From Thermomicrobiales bacterium (lineage in GTDB: Bacteria; Chloroflexota; Chloroflexia; Thermomicrobiales; UBA6265): a DNA stretch of 64,000 bases. The stretch lies in assembly GCA_019637585.1 (NCBI GenBank), contig JAHBVL010000002.1:310001-374000 (forward strand), in the 5' to 3' direction. The position numbers and the translations under genes are program-made. Below, one piece after another: positions 16,816 to 26,386 of this stretch. The notes beneath the pieces are model-generated. The model ran no database searches, was not told where the DNA came from, and saw only the letters and a program-made list of their open reading frames with translations. Positions within the stretch are counted from its first letter, which is position 1. Each line of letters starts with the position of its first letter.

Positions 16816-19007
16816 CGTGGTGCTCCCGTTTCGGCATGTGATTCTTGACGCTGCTCTGCGGCGGACGAAGCGGCCCCTGCCCCTTCTACCCATTCTCTCG
16901 CGACAGCGCCGACTTCGCTCATCGGTCCTCGCTCGACCCGGCATCCGGGAAGTGACTTGAGGAAGGAACGACCGTATGACTTGGCAATGACCCGGCGATC
17001 GAGGAGAACGCAGACACCCCGATCCTCGGTCGAGCGAATCAGTCGCCCGAATCCCTGCCGAAATCGCAAAACCGCTCGAGGAACCGAGTATTCATAGAAC
17101 GGCGCGGCAAAGAGCTCCGACCGCGCCTGAATCAGGGGATCACTGGGCACATCGAAGGGGAGGCGAACCACGATCAAACCGGACAACCCCTGACCCGGAA
17201 TATCGATCCCCTCCCACATCGACTGTGCGCCGAGCACCACAATGCGATCACCCAGCCGGAGACGTTCCGCCAGTTCCTGGGGCGGAGCATCGACGCCCTG
17301 GGCCAGCACTTCGATACCCCGATCACCCAGCGGTCCGCGCAATGCCGCCGCGGCCTCCCGCAAGTGGCGGTGGGAGGTGAACAACGCGAGCGTTCGTCCC
17401 TCGAGGGCCAGACCTACTGAACCGATCACCTCATCGACCCGTTGCTGGTAATCCCGCTGGGACGGCTCCGGGATATCGCTGACCACATAGACAAGCGCCG
17501 ACGACGCGTAGTCGAAGGGCGAGGGCGCGACGAGTTCCGTCGCCTCTGCGATACCTGACTGCTTGCGAAAGAGCTGGAAGGAGTCGTTGACGGTCAGCGT
17601 TGCGGACGTCAGCACGATCGTTTCCTTGTCGGCGAACACAGAACCGGCGATCCATTCACCGACATCGAGCGGCGCCGCGTTGAACGAGCATCCATCGATC
17701 GGCCCCTGCCGTTCGATCCAATAGACGCCGTTGGCATCCGGATCGATGAACGCCGTGCTCACCCGATGCGTCATCAGGGCGTTTTCCTCGATCCACGCCG
17801 AAACAGCAGCCAGCGCGGTTTCACCCGGTTCGCCAAGCAGCTTGTCGTTGACCGCTTTGGAGAGCGTGCGCTCCAGCCATTGCGCGTGCTGCTCCAGTGA
17901 CTTCAGGTCATGCACGAGATCATCGGCGGCGATTTCCACCTCAGACCAGTCAGGCAGGCGCCGCGTTGATTCCTGGATTCTGGCCGAACTTTCCCCGGAG
18001 GACGCCAGAGCGTCGAAAGCCTCATGAATTCGGTCGAACAGAAGCCGGGTGTTTCTCGTCAGTCGATCGACGTCGTGAACCGAGGATCGGACCCGGCCCA
18101 GGGCGTCGCTGCTCTGCTCGGCCGACGATACAAATGCCCCCGCACCGGCCAGCATGCCCACCGCAGTGGGCAGGACGCCTTCGGCGGCCGTTCCCTTGAC
18201 CTCGACGAGACCGTCGACATGCCGCGCAATGCTCTCAACCGTGAGCCGATAGCTGAACTGGCGCGTCGCCGCCGCTTCGAGATGATGGGCTTCGTCGACG
18301 ATCAATCGCGTGGTCGCGGGGAGAACCGTGCCACCCGCACCCTGGTCGCTGAACAGCAACGCATGGTTCACAACCACGAGGTCTGCTTTTTGCGCGGCCG
18401 ACCGGGCTCTGGCGAAAAAGCACTTCTGTCCCTGATTCATGCGACAGACCGTGTTGGAGCAGTTGTCAGTGGACGCGGACAGACGCGCGAAGAGGCGATC
18501 GTCCCGTTCGCTGAGCGCCAGCTCCGCTTTGTCCCCTGTTTTCGTCTCCGCCACCCACGGTTTCAGGCGCTGGACGAGACCGGCGAGCTCGGGGTCCGGG
18601 CCTCGTCGCCCGACCTCTGCCTGCCAGCGTTCCCGGCAGAGATAGTTGGCTCGCCCTTTCAGCGTCACCGCATTCGGCGTCCAGCTCTCCTGTGCACGGC
18701 GCATCACCCGTTGCGCAACGGGAACATCTTTCAGGATGAGCTGTTCCTGCAAGGCGCGGGTGTAGGTCGAAACGATGACTGGTTCTTCGGCAGTGAGGGC
18801 CCACCACGCCGCCGGCACAAGGTAGGCCAGCGACTTGCCAATTCCCGTTCCCGCTTCCGCGATGAGGGTGTCTCCATGTTCGAGAGACTCGGCGACCCGC
18901 AACGCCATGTCGAGCTGACCCGGCCGGGACTCATATCCCGGCAGCACCTCAGAGAGGAATCCGCCCGGCTCGAACACGGATTCGATGAATCTGGTGAACT
19001 CAGTCAT
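16812..19007 (-). CDS. dinG: DinG-family ATP-dependent DNA helicase
   Basis: A 731-residue superfamily 2 helicase of the XPD/DinG type. Walker A AGTGIGKS is at 52-59, Walker B DEAH at 238-241, and four cysteines of an Fe-S domain are in place (C124, C183, C188, C196). Motif VI, RFRQGFGRLIRS, lies in the C-terminal third. It unwinds DNA 5' to 3', including R-loops and branched intermediates, in repair. There is no N-terminal exonuclease domain, unlike the firmicute form. It is followed directly by glpX with a four-base overlap. Confidence 0.95.
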   Translation of the reverse strand: MTEFTRFIESVFEPGGFLSEVLPGYESRPGQLDMALRVAESLEHGDTLIAEAGTGIGKSLAYLVPAAWWALTAEEPVIVSTYTRALQEQLILKDVPVAQRVMRRAQESWTPNAVTLKGRANYLCRERWQAEVGRRGPDPELAGLVQRLKPWVAETKTGDKAELALSERDDRLFARLSASTDNCSNTVCRMNQGQKCFFARARSAAQKADLVVVNHALLFSDQGAGGTVLPATTRLIVDEAHHLEAAATRQFSYRLTVESIARHVDGLVEVKGTAAEGVLPTAVGMLAGAGAFVSSAEQSSDALGRVRSSVHDVDRLTRNTRLLFDRIHEAFDALASSGESSARIQESTRRLPDWSEVEIAADDLVHDLKSLEQHAQWLERTLSKAVNDKLLGEPGETALAAVSAWIEENALMTHRVSTAFIDPDANGVYWIERQGPIDGCSFNAAPLDVGEWIAGSVFADKETIVLTSATLTVNDSFQLFRKQSGIAEATELVAPSPFDYASSALVYVVSDIPEPSQRDYQQRVDEVIGSVGLALEGRTLALFTSHRHLREAAAALRGPLGDRGIEVLAQGVDAPPQELAERLRLGDRIVVLGAQSMWEGIDIPGQGLSGLIVVRLPFDVPSDPLIQARSELFAAPFYEYSVPRAVLRFRQGFGRLIRSTEDRGVCVLLDRRVIAKSYGRSFLKSLPGCRVERGPMSEVGAVAREWVEGAGAASSAAEQRQESHAETGAPR

Positions 19008-19065
19008 TGCGGGGAGGATTTTTCCGCTGTGTCTGCACTGGGTCAGGGGCGTGCAGCGGAACCAC

Positions 19066-20241
19066 TCAGAGTTGCCCCTGGGCCAGGTAGCCGGAGACCG
19101 CCACCGTCAAGGCGAGCAACTGGTAGAGGCCATCGGCCACGGGAGCGTTGTCGACGAACTCGTCTTCCCGGTGGACGTTGCCTCCGGTGGTGATGCCGAT
19201 GCAGACCGCGGGGATGCCGCGGCTGATAGGAATGTTTGCATCCGTGCTCGACGCATCACCCACAGGCTGAATGCCAATCGACTCCAGAATGCTGCTGGCC
19301 AGACGGATGATGCGGCTCTCTGCGTGAACCACCCCGGCCGGCCGTTCGCCGATCACCTCGTAGGAAACGCGGACTCCGGAACGCGGCGACTCCAGGATTC
19401 GCTCGACAGAGGAAATGAGCTGGGCAAGCGGCTCTTTTTCGACCGATCGGAGATCGAGCAGAAACTCGACGTCGGGCGCGATCGTATTGACAGAGATACC
19501 TCCGGAGATGGTGCCGACATTGAGGGTCGTTTTCGGCTGTTTCGGGAGCGGAATCGCCGCCAGCTCTGTGATGACCGAAGCCGCCGCATCGATGGCGCTG
19601 GCGTTGCCGTAATCTCCCCAGCTGTGCCCACCCGGTCCCTGGACGGTTACCCGGTAGCGCTGGCTGCCCACGGCAACATGAGTGACCCGCCCCAGGTTGT
19701 GCCCCTCGAGTGCAATCACGGCGCCAACATGCGGATGCGCGTCCATCACTGCTTTCATGCCGCGAAGATCGCCCAGACCTTCCTCGCCGACATTGCCGGT
19801 CACCAGGATATCTGTCTCGGTGAGGACGCCTGCCTGACGAAGCATTCCGGGCAACATCAGCGCCGCGGCGACGCCAAGACCATTGTCGCCAATGCCCGGT
19901 CCGGTGGAGGTATGGGGGCCGATCGACGGCCCCACCACCGTTGTCGCCGGAAACACCGTGTCGAGGTGGGCGGCAACGAGCAACTGCCGGGCCGCGATCT
20001 TGCCGGGAAGGGTGCCGACGACATCGCCGATGTCGTCACGATAGATCTGCTCGAAACCGAGAGAAGGCATCAACTCGGCGACATATGCCGAACGGCCGAA
20101 CTCCTCCCCCGTTGGAGCGGGCACCGCGGTGATCTCTGCGGCGAGGCTCAATGCCTCGGAAGCGGATGCGCGCGACACGTTGAAAAGAGCAGCGCCAACA
20201 TCGCCTGCGAGCATCGGTAACGGGGGTATCACTCGAACCAT
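19066..20241 (-). CDS. M20-family zinc metallopeptidase (peptidase T/ArgE-like)
   Basis: A 391-residue cytoplasmic dinuclear zinc peptidase. Metal and catalytic residues can be placed: HLDTVF at 92-97, bridging aspartate in GIGDNGLG at 116-123, GEEGLGD at 152-158, and a late histidine in GGNVHREDE. The lid/dimerisation domain lies between them (GPGGHSWGDYG). The family includes tripeptidase and deacylase activities, which cannot be separated here. It is on the minus strand behind dinG with a 58-base gap and is divergent from sdhA. Start ATG 20241, or ATG 20214. Confidence 0.88.
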   Translation of the reverse strand: MVRVIPPLPMLAGDVGAALFNVSRASASEALSLAAEITAVPAPTGEEFGRSAYVAELMPSLGFEQIYRDDIGDVVGTLPGKIAARQLLVAAHLDTVFPATTVVGPSIGPHTSTGPGIGDNGLGVAAALMLPGMLRQAGVLTETDILVTGNVGEEGLGDLRGMKAVMDAHPHVGAVIALEGHNLGRVTHVAVGSQRYRVTVQGPGGHSWGDYGNASAIDAAASVITELAAIPLPKQPKTTLNVGTISGGISVNTIAPDVEFLLDLRSVEKEPLAQLISSVERILESPRSGVRVSYEVIGERPAGVVHAESRIIRLASSILESIGIQPVGDASSTDANIPISRGIPAVCIGITTGGNVHREDEFVDNAPVADGLYQLLALTVAVSGYLAQGQL

Positions 20242-20420
20242 ACTCCCGCAGCCTTGTCCATAGTTCAGTGCGCGTTCCGGTCAGGTACCAGGTCCGGCGA
20301 GTATACCCGACGATTCTTAGCTGAGCGGATCGATCCCATAGCGCCAAGGTCCAAAGAATGGGAGAATGCCACAGTATTCTGAGCTCCATCCGGGGCGGAA
20401 TGGAGCGAGGGGGAGAGCAG

Positions 20421-22151
<1,731 letters not shown>

Positions 22152-22198
22152 GTCGCTGCCGAACGCTGCGGCGGCGCCCGGACGAAAGGACAACAGGA

Positions 22199-22900
22199 GT
22201 GAAGGCAACACTGCGCATCAAGCGGTTCGATCCGGAAAAGGACGTCAAACCGGTCTACCGGAATTATGAGATCGAATGCGATCCCCACGATCGTGTCCTC
22301 GACGCCCTGAACCAGGTCAAGTGGCTGCACGACGGCACCCTGACCTACCGCCGGTCGTGCGCGCACGGCATTTGCGGGTCCGATGCCATGCGCATCAATG
22401 GCCGCAATCGCCTGGCCTGCAAAATGCTCATGTCCGACGCGGGGGAGAAGGTCACCATCGAACCCCTGATGGGGTTCGAAGTGATCAAAGACATGGTCGT
22501 CAACATGGACCGGTTCTTCGACGCCTACAAGTCGGTCAAACCGTTCCTGATCACCGGGGAGAATCCTTCGGGACAGGAGCGCCTGCAAACGCCCGAAGCC
22601 CGAGAGCGGTTCGACGACACCACCAAATGCATTCTCTGCGCTGCCTGCACGACGGCCTGCCCGATAACCTGGACAAACGATCAGTTCGTCGGACCAGCGG
22701 CCATCGTCAACGCCCACCGCTTCATTTTCGACAGCCGCGATGAGGGGGCCGGACAGCGGCTCCGCATTCTCAACCAGCAGAGTGGCGTCTGGCGCTGCCG
22801 GACGGTGTTCAATTGCACCGATGCCTGCCCGCGCGACATCGAGGTGACGCGGGCCATCGAAGAAGTCAAGCGCGCACTGATTACCGAGACTATCTCGTAG
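22199..22900 (+). CDS. sdhB: Succinate dehydrogenase/fumarate reductase iron-sulfur subunit
   Basis: A 233-residue Fe-S subunit passing electrons from FAD to quinone. The N-terminal 2Fe-2S domain has C54, C59, D62 and C74, an aspartate at the third position as in E. coli SdhB. The C-terminal domain has CILCAACTTACP for the 4Fe-4S cluster and a CTDACPRDIEV segment completing the 3Fe-4S and 4Fe-4S sites. GTG 22199 has AAAGGA at 8 bases. It forms an operon with sdhA. Confidence 0.95.
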   Translation: MKATLRIKRFDPEKDVKPVYRNYEIECDPHDRVLDALNQVKWLHDGTLTYRRSCAHGICGSDAMRINGRNRLACKMLMSDAGEKVTIEPLMGFEVIKDMVVNMDRFFDAYKSVKPFLITGENPSGQERLQTPEARERFDDTTKCILCAACTTACPITWTNDQFVGPAAIVNAHRFIFDSRDEGAGQRLRILNQQSGVWRCRTVFNCTDACPRDIEVTRAIEEVKRALITETIS

Positions 22901-22923
22901 TCCAACGCTCGCCTCGGCTAGAA

Positions 22924-22946
22924 TTGACGGTCTGACTGACCGTCAA
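22924..22946. promoter_or_regulatory. Perfect 9-bp inverted repeat (candidate operator)
   Basis: Arms TTGACGGTC and GACCGTCAA flank a 5-base spacer, between sdhB and the next gene. There is no T-run, so it is not a typical terminator. The symmetric form suits a dimeric repressor such as a TetR-type protein, and the left arm contains a -35-like TTGACG. Function is inferred. Confidence 0.5.
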
Positions 22947-22974
22947 CTGCGGAAGCGCAGCGCAGAGGGTGTGC

Positions 22975-23475
22975 ATGGACAATCCGTTTTCCTGGGACTA
23001 CCTGACCACCGTGCCCGGTCCGAACGAAGTGTTCGGACCGTTTGCCGTGGTTTTTCTGATCCTCTTTGGTGGAGGATTTCTGGTTTCGCTGATCATCTAC
23101 AACGACTGGGCCAAGAAGTGGTTCAAGGATCCGGTGCTGCACCGGATGGCCAAGCGGTGGTCGGGATTCGGGCTCGTCCTCTTCACCCTTGGACTCTTCT
23201 TCTTCCTGATTCGCTGGCTCCAGATCAATCCATTCGATCTCGGGATGCGCCTCTGGCTCTGGCTCTGCCTGGTCGCACTGTTTGCCCTGATCGTCTATAT
23301 GGCCTGGGACTACAGGGCCAACTACCCGGCGGCTCGCGCCGCCTATGACGATCAGGTGAAGCAGCGGCTCTACATGCAGTCCTCGTCCGACCCGCGCAAG
23401 CTTCAGGCATATGCCCGCGAGATCAAGGGTCAGCACACACCCCGGCCCCGGCCGACACGGCGCAAGCGCCTCTAG
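22975..23475 (+). CDS. Three-helix membrane protein of unknown function
   Basis: A 166-residue protein with three hydrophobic helices (starting FGPFAVVFLILFGGGFLVSL, FGLVLFTLGLFFFLI and LWLWLCLVALFALIVYMAW). A basic, cytoplasm-type tail ends in PRPRPTRRKRL. ATG 22975 has GAGGG upstream; GTG 22969 is an alternative. It lies 74 bases after sdhB, where an SdhC/D anchor might be expected. It contains only one histidine in or near the helices (VLHRMAKRW) plus a basic-tail one, and I cannot recognise an SdhC, SdhD or b-heme signature. The function is unassigned. Confidence 0.75.
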   Translation: MDNPFSWDYLTTVPGPNEVFGPFAVVFLILFGGGFLVSLIIYNDWAKKWFKDPVLHRMAKRWSGFGLVLFTLGLFFFLIRWLQINPFDLGMRLWLWLCLVALFALIVYMAWDYRANYPAARAAYDDQVKQRLYMQSSSDPRKLQAYAREIKGQHTPRPRPTRRKRL

Positions 23476-23509
23476 CGCTCGCTCGGTCAGCCAGCATTCG
23501 GAAACAAAG

Positions 23510-23537
23510 AAACGACCCGGGAGTTCCCGGGTCGTTT
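23510..23537. terminator. Bidirectional intrinsic terminator
   Basis: A perfect 13-bp stem (arm AAACGACCCGGGA, two-base loop) ends in TTT on the plus strand and in TTTCTTTGTTT on the minus strand. It lies between the convergent membrane-protein gene and the SRP RNA gene and would serve both. It is the strongest terminator in the window. Confidence 0.9.
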
Positions 23538-23552
23538 GCCTATGTCAGAGAG

Positions 23553-23823
23553 TTGGCCGTGCACCCTTTTTCGATCATCGACATTCCGGCTTTCTGTAGC
23601 TCGCTTGCTCCAGCGGAGCGACCCCACGTCACCCAAGGCGGTCCGCTTAAGGCTGCTACCTTCCGGTCCTGACCTGGTTCACAGTGCCTCGCCGCGCAGG
23701 ACTCGGCTTTCAACACCGCGCCACCACAGCAGTCCCACAATGCCGGACCTAGAAAGGGAATTCAACCCCGCTGTAGCGGATTGCGGGTGCAGGGCACCGC
23801 TAACTCCCCGTCTAGCACGACCA
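23553..23823 (-). ncRNA. ffs: Signal recognition particle RNA, large bacterial form with Alu domain
   Basis: Read on the minus strand, the highly conserved apical domain is present (GTCAGGACCGGAAGGTAGCAGCC). The 5' Alu-type domain is also present (GTGCTAGACGGGGAG, then TAGCGGTGCCCTGCACC), as in the Bacillus scRNA. The ends are set by an 8-bp terminal pairing of GGTCGTGC with GCACGGCC, giving 271 nt. A TAGACT -10-like hexamer lies at 23830-23835 and a strong terminator follows at 23510-23537. The RNA scaffolds Ffh for co-translational membrane targeting. The rest of the 23476-23872 protein-free gap holds only these elements. Confidence 0.95.
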
Positions 23824-23872
23824 CCGGAAAGTCTATCACTCCGAAAGACCGGACGGCGAAACGTGCGTGCCG

Positions 23873-24232
23873 CTATTCGGGAGGGAGTGGATGATCGGCC
23901 GGCCATTCGATGGGCCGCGGACCTGGATCGCTCATGTCCGGGTTGTCGCGCAACCGCCGCAAGACATTGACGGCCAGGTCGTCACGGACCTGCACCTGGC
24001 AGGAGAGCCGCATGTTCTCGGGACGGTCCTCCACGCGGCTGAGCCGCTCCGATTCCCACTCGGTCATCGGACCAGCGTCACCATCGATGATCTCGACCCG
24101 GCAGGTCGTACAGCGTGCATTGCCGCCGCACCGGTGCAGAATGTCGATCCCGCCATCTTCGATCGCCAGGACGAGCCTACGCCCCGCCTCGGCCTCGATC
24201 ACGGTGTCCGGTTCAACACGAATCTGATACAC
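23873..24232 (-). CDS. 2Fe-2S (plant/adrenodoxin-type) ferredoxin
   Basis: A 119-residue ferredoxin. Cysteines C35, C41, C44 and C78 lie in the pattern C-x5-C-x2-C...C (HRCGGNARCTTCRVE, then MRLSCQVQV), binding a 2Fe-2S cluster. The spacing is that of the adrenodoxin/bacterial [2Fe-2S] group used by oxygenases and Fe-S assembly. GTG 24232, seven bases after AGGAGG, is chosen; a longer frame back to 24673 runs antisense through the next gene. The last ~25 residues (SDPGPRPIEWPADH and on) form a proline-rich tail. The redox partner is not in the window. Confidence 0.87.
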   Translation of the reverse strand: MYQIRVEPDTVIEAEAGRRLVLAIEDGGIDILHRCGGNARCTTCRVEIIDGDAGPMTEWESERLSRVEDRPENMRLSCQVQVRDDLAVNVLRRLRDNPDMSDPGPRPIEWPADHPLPPE

Positions 24233-24379
24233 ACCCACCCCTCCTGAATGCTGGTCGAACTCAACACATACTACTCGCTCGCGTATCGTTTCATGGAACA
24301 GCGGAACCCGTATACTTCCCGGAGTATCATGCCGGGTCGCGAGCCTCGTCGCGGTTGAAGCGCCAGGAGTCACATTTCG

Positions 24380-24667
24380 ATGGTCATGAAGTACATCAAC
24401 TGGGCGTTGCGGAGAGACAACGGCGAACAGCCGGTGCCGGTCTGCCCGGATCATGGCATCGAGATGCGATTGCGGGGCATGCAGGGCCGGCCAGCCCGGT
24501 TTTCCATGCAGACCGAGGGGGAGTACACGCACATCTACTTCTGCCCCATCGACGAGTGCAATCAAACGGCTGAGCGCAAGATCGCCACGTCGCAGTCCCC
24601 CGTCCCCGGCGAAGCTCCCGCTCGTCCGATCTTCGCCCGCAATCGCGAGGACATTCGCGGTTCGTAG
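24380..24667 (+). CDS. Small conserved-type hypothetical protein with zinc-ribbon-like cysteines
   Basis: A 95-residue protein with CPDHG near residue 22 and CPIDECN near residue 55, a CxxH/CxxxxC pair that could bind zinc. Between them lie alternating hydrophobic strands (MQTEGEYTHIYF). The C-terminal 25 residues look unstructured. ATG 24380 or 24386. It is convergent with the DCD/DUT-type gene (10-base gap) and divergent from the ferredoxin gene. A TATACT hexamer at 24311 may be its -10 element. I do not recognise the family. Confidence 0.65.
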   Translation: MVMKYINWALRRDNGEQPVPVCPDHGIEMRLRGMQGRPARFSMQTEGEYTHIYFCPIDECNQTAERKIATSQSPVPGEAPARPIFARNREDIRGS

Positions 24668-24676
24668 CGCCATCCG

Positions 24677-25216
24677 TCACCGGTTGGGCTGGTTTTCTCC
24701 CTGATAGATCCCCGCGTAACCCTGCTCCGTTGCCGCGCTCAAGCGGACGAAAACGAGCTGCGCGACTCTGGCCCCGAGCTGAACGCGAAATCCGGCTGGA
24801 TTGCTGACCACCAGGAGGGAGGTCGACCGGCCCTCGTACCCTGCGTCCCAGACGGCGGTATGAATGGCCACGCCGCTGCGAGTCAGACTCGACCGGGGGC
24901 GGCCCAGCGCCATCAGATCCTCCGGCAACGCCACTGTTTCCGCATACGTGATGTGGTACGGCCCCGGTTCCAGGTGGAAGAATCCTCTGTCATCGGGCGT
25001 CATCTCGGTGAGATTCGGCAGCACGCGATCGGCGTTGTCGACCCCAATCGTCCCGGCGCCGCTATGACGTTCGATCGCAGCTAAGGTCAGATCGAATCCA
25101 TTCGGCTGCAACTGCTGCCCGAGATCGGCGAAATCTCGCACCAGTGGCCGCTCGGACGCGATAAGCCGTTCGATTTCCTCACGGCTCAGCACCGCCCCAC
25201 TCAGCAATTCATTCAC
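24677..25216 (-). CDS. DCD/DUT-family nucleotide hydrolase (probable dUTP diphosphatase)
   Basis: A 179-residue member of the dCTP deaminase/dUTPase superfamily. It has an LQPNGFDLTL strand, GRPRSSLTRSGV as the phosphate-binding motif, and HTAVWDAGYEGRSTSLL as the motif holding the catalytic aspartate. In dCTP deaminases a glutamate follows (LEF-type); here that position reads LLV, which favours dUTP hydrolysis over deamination. It removes dUTP and supplies dUMP for thymidylate synthesis. It is divergent from moaA. The family is secure; the specific activity is inferred. Confidence 0.8.
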   Translation of the reverse strand: MNELLSGAVLSREEIERLIASERPLVRDFADLGQQLQPNGFDLTLAAIERHSGAGTIGVDNADRVLPNLTEMTPDDRGFFHLEPGPYHITYAETVALPEDLMALGRPRSSLTRSGVAIHTAVWDAGYEGRSTSLLVVSNPAGFRVQLGARVAQLVFVRLSAATEQGYAGIYQGENQPNR

Positions 25217-25251
25217 GCTTGCCGATTCTCCCGTCCATTGATTTCGACTGA

Positions 25252-25280
25252 TTGAAACTCATCGAACCGCGTGCTATTGT
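25252..25280 (+). promoter_or_regulatory. Sigma-70-type promoter of moaA
   Basis: TTGAAA (25252-25257) and TATTGT (25275-25280) are separated by 17 bases, a good match to the consensus spacing. Predicted transcription start is ~25287, which falls on the palindrome at 25287-25307. Confidence 0.6.
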
Positions 25281-25286
25281 ATGACG

Positions 25287-25307
25287 GTTATTCAATGATT
25301 GAATAAC
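25287..25307. promoter_or_regulatory. Palindromic operator over the moaA start site
   Basis: Perfect 10-bp arms (GTTATTCAAT and its complement) lie around a single central base. The site is AT-rich in a GC-rich genome and sits exactly where RNA polymerase would start. The form fits a dimeric winged-helix regulator (ArsR-like), but no regulator gene is nearby. Confidence 0.65.
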
Positions 25308-25338
25308 GAGCACCCCTCCGCGAATCAGGAAGCATCGC

Positions 25339-26379
25339 ATGGTTCAGGTTCTCGAACGTCCTCCCACAGCATCCCACCAGATCGTCCCGGCGCCGAAACG
25401 CGCCCAGGACGCCTATGGCCGTTTCATGACCTATCTGCGGATTTCGCTGACCGACCGCTGCAATTTCCGTTGCGTCTACTGCATGCCGGCCACGGGCATG
25501 AAGTTCCAGCCGCGAGACGAGCACCTCACCGATGAGGAGCTTCTGCGCGTGGTCAGACTCTGCACCAAACTCGGATTCCGCAAGCTTCGGCTGACCGGTG
25601 GGGAACCGACGATCCGGCCCCACCTCGTCGATCTCGTCCGGGAAATGAAGAAATTCCCCGGCGTCGACGAGATCTCCATGACGACCAACGGGTTGCTCCT
25701 CGGCCGGATGGCGGATGATCTTCGCGCTGCCGGGCTCGACCGGATCAATGTGAGCATCGACACGCTCGACCCGGAGAAGTTCAAGCTCATTACCCGGGGA
25801 GGACGGCTCGATCTGGTCATGCAGGGAATCGAAGCGGCCGAAGCATCGGGCATGACGCCGATCAAACTCAACGCCGTCGTCGTCAGGGGTCACAGCGAAC
25901 ACGAAGTCGCCGACCTGGCCGCACTGACCTTGACCAAAGACTGGGAAGTCCGTTTTCTGGAGATCATGCCCATGGAGGGGGTCGGCATCGTCTACGACGA
26001 GGGCCTGGTGACCACCGAGGAGACGAAAGCAGAGCTGGAGCGCCACTTCGGCACACTCCTCCCGATCGAAACCGATCCCTCCGATCCGGCCCGGCTCTGG
26101 CGGATCGCTGGTGCGAAAGGAAAAATCGGGTTCATCTCGCCGATTTCGCAGCCGTTCTGCTCCGCCTGCAACCGGGTTCGCCTGACGGCGGACGGCAAGC
26201 TGCGGCTTTGTCTCCTTCGTGCAGACGAGATCGACTTCCGCGAACATCTGCGCGCCGGCGCTACCGATGAGGAGCTCGAATCGATGCTCCTGGCCGGCAT
26301 CTGGCGGAAGCCTTGGGGTCATGGCGTGGCCGAGGGAGACCGGCACACCGTTCGCGGCATGTCCCAAATTGGTGGATAA
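25339..26379 (+). CDS. moaA: GTP 3',8-cyclase (molybdenum cofactor biosynthesis)
   Basis: A 346-residue radical-SAM enzyme converting GTP to 3',8-cH2GTP, the first step of molybdopterin synthesis. The N-terminal SAM cluster is CNFRCVYC (C41, C45, C48). The second, GTP-binding cluster has FCSACNRVRL and a further cysteine 14 residues on. The conserved RGM-SQIGG tail, including the terminal GG needed for activity, is intact. Other moa genes are not adjacent, although moaB is 5 kb away. It is preceded by a good promoter and a palindromic operator. Stop and next start are separated by 7 bases. Confidence 0.97.
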   Translation: MVQVLERPPTASHQIVPAPKRAQDAYGRFMTYLRISLTDRCNFRCVYCMPATGMKFQPRDEHLTDEELLRVVRLCTKLGFRKLRLTGGEPTIRPHLVDLVREMKKFPGVDEISMTTNGLLLGRMADDLRAAGLDRINVSIDTLDPEKFKLITRGGRLDLVMQGIEAAEASGMTPIKLNAVVVRGHSEHEVADLAALTLTKDWEVRFLEIMPMEGVGIVYDEGLVTTEETKAELERHFGTLLPIETDPSDPARLWRIAGAKGKIGFISPISQPFCSACNRVRLTADGKLRLCLLRADEIDFREHLRAGATDEELESMLLAGIWRKPWGHGVAEGDRHTVRGMSQIGG

Positions 26380-26386
26380 TCGGCTA

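Noticed and set aside
22975-23475. SdhC or SdhD anchor
   Set aside because: Position is right and it has three helices, but the quinone- and heme-site residues are not recognisable, so it is left unassigned.
23536-23970. 144-residue open frame across the SRP RNA locus
   Set aside because: The DNA is explained by the SRP RNA on the minus strand and by the ferredoxin gene.
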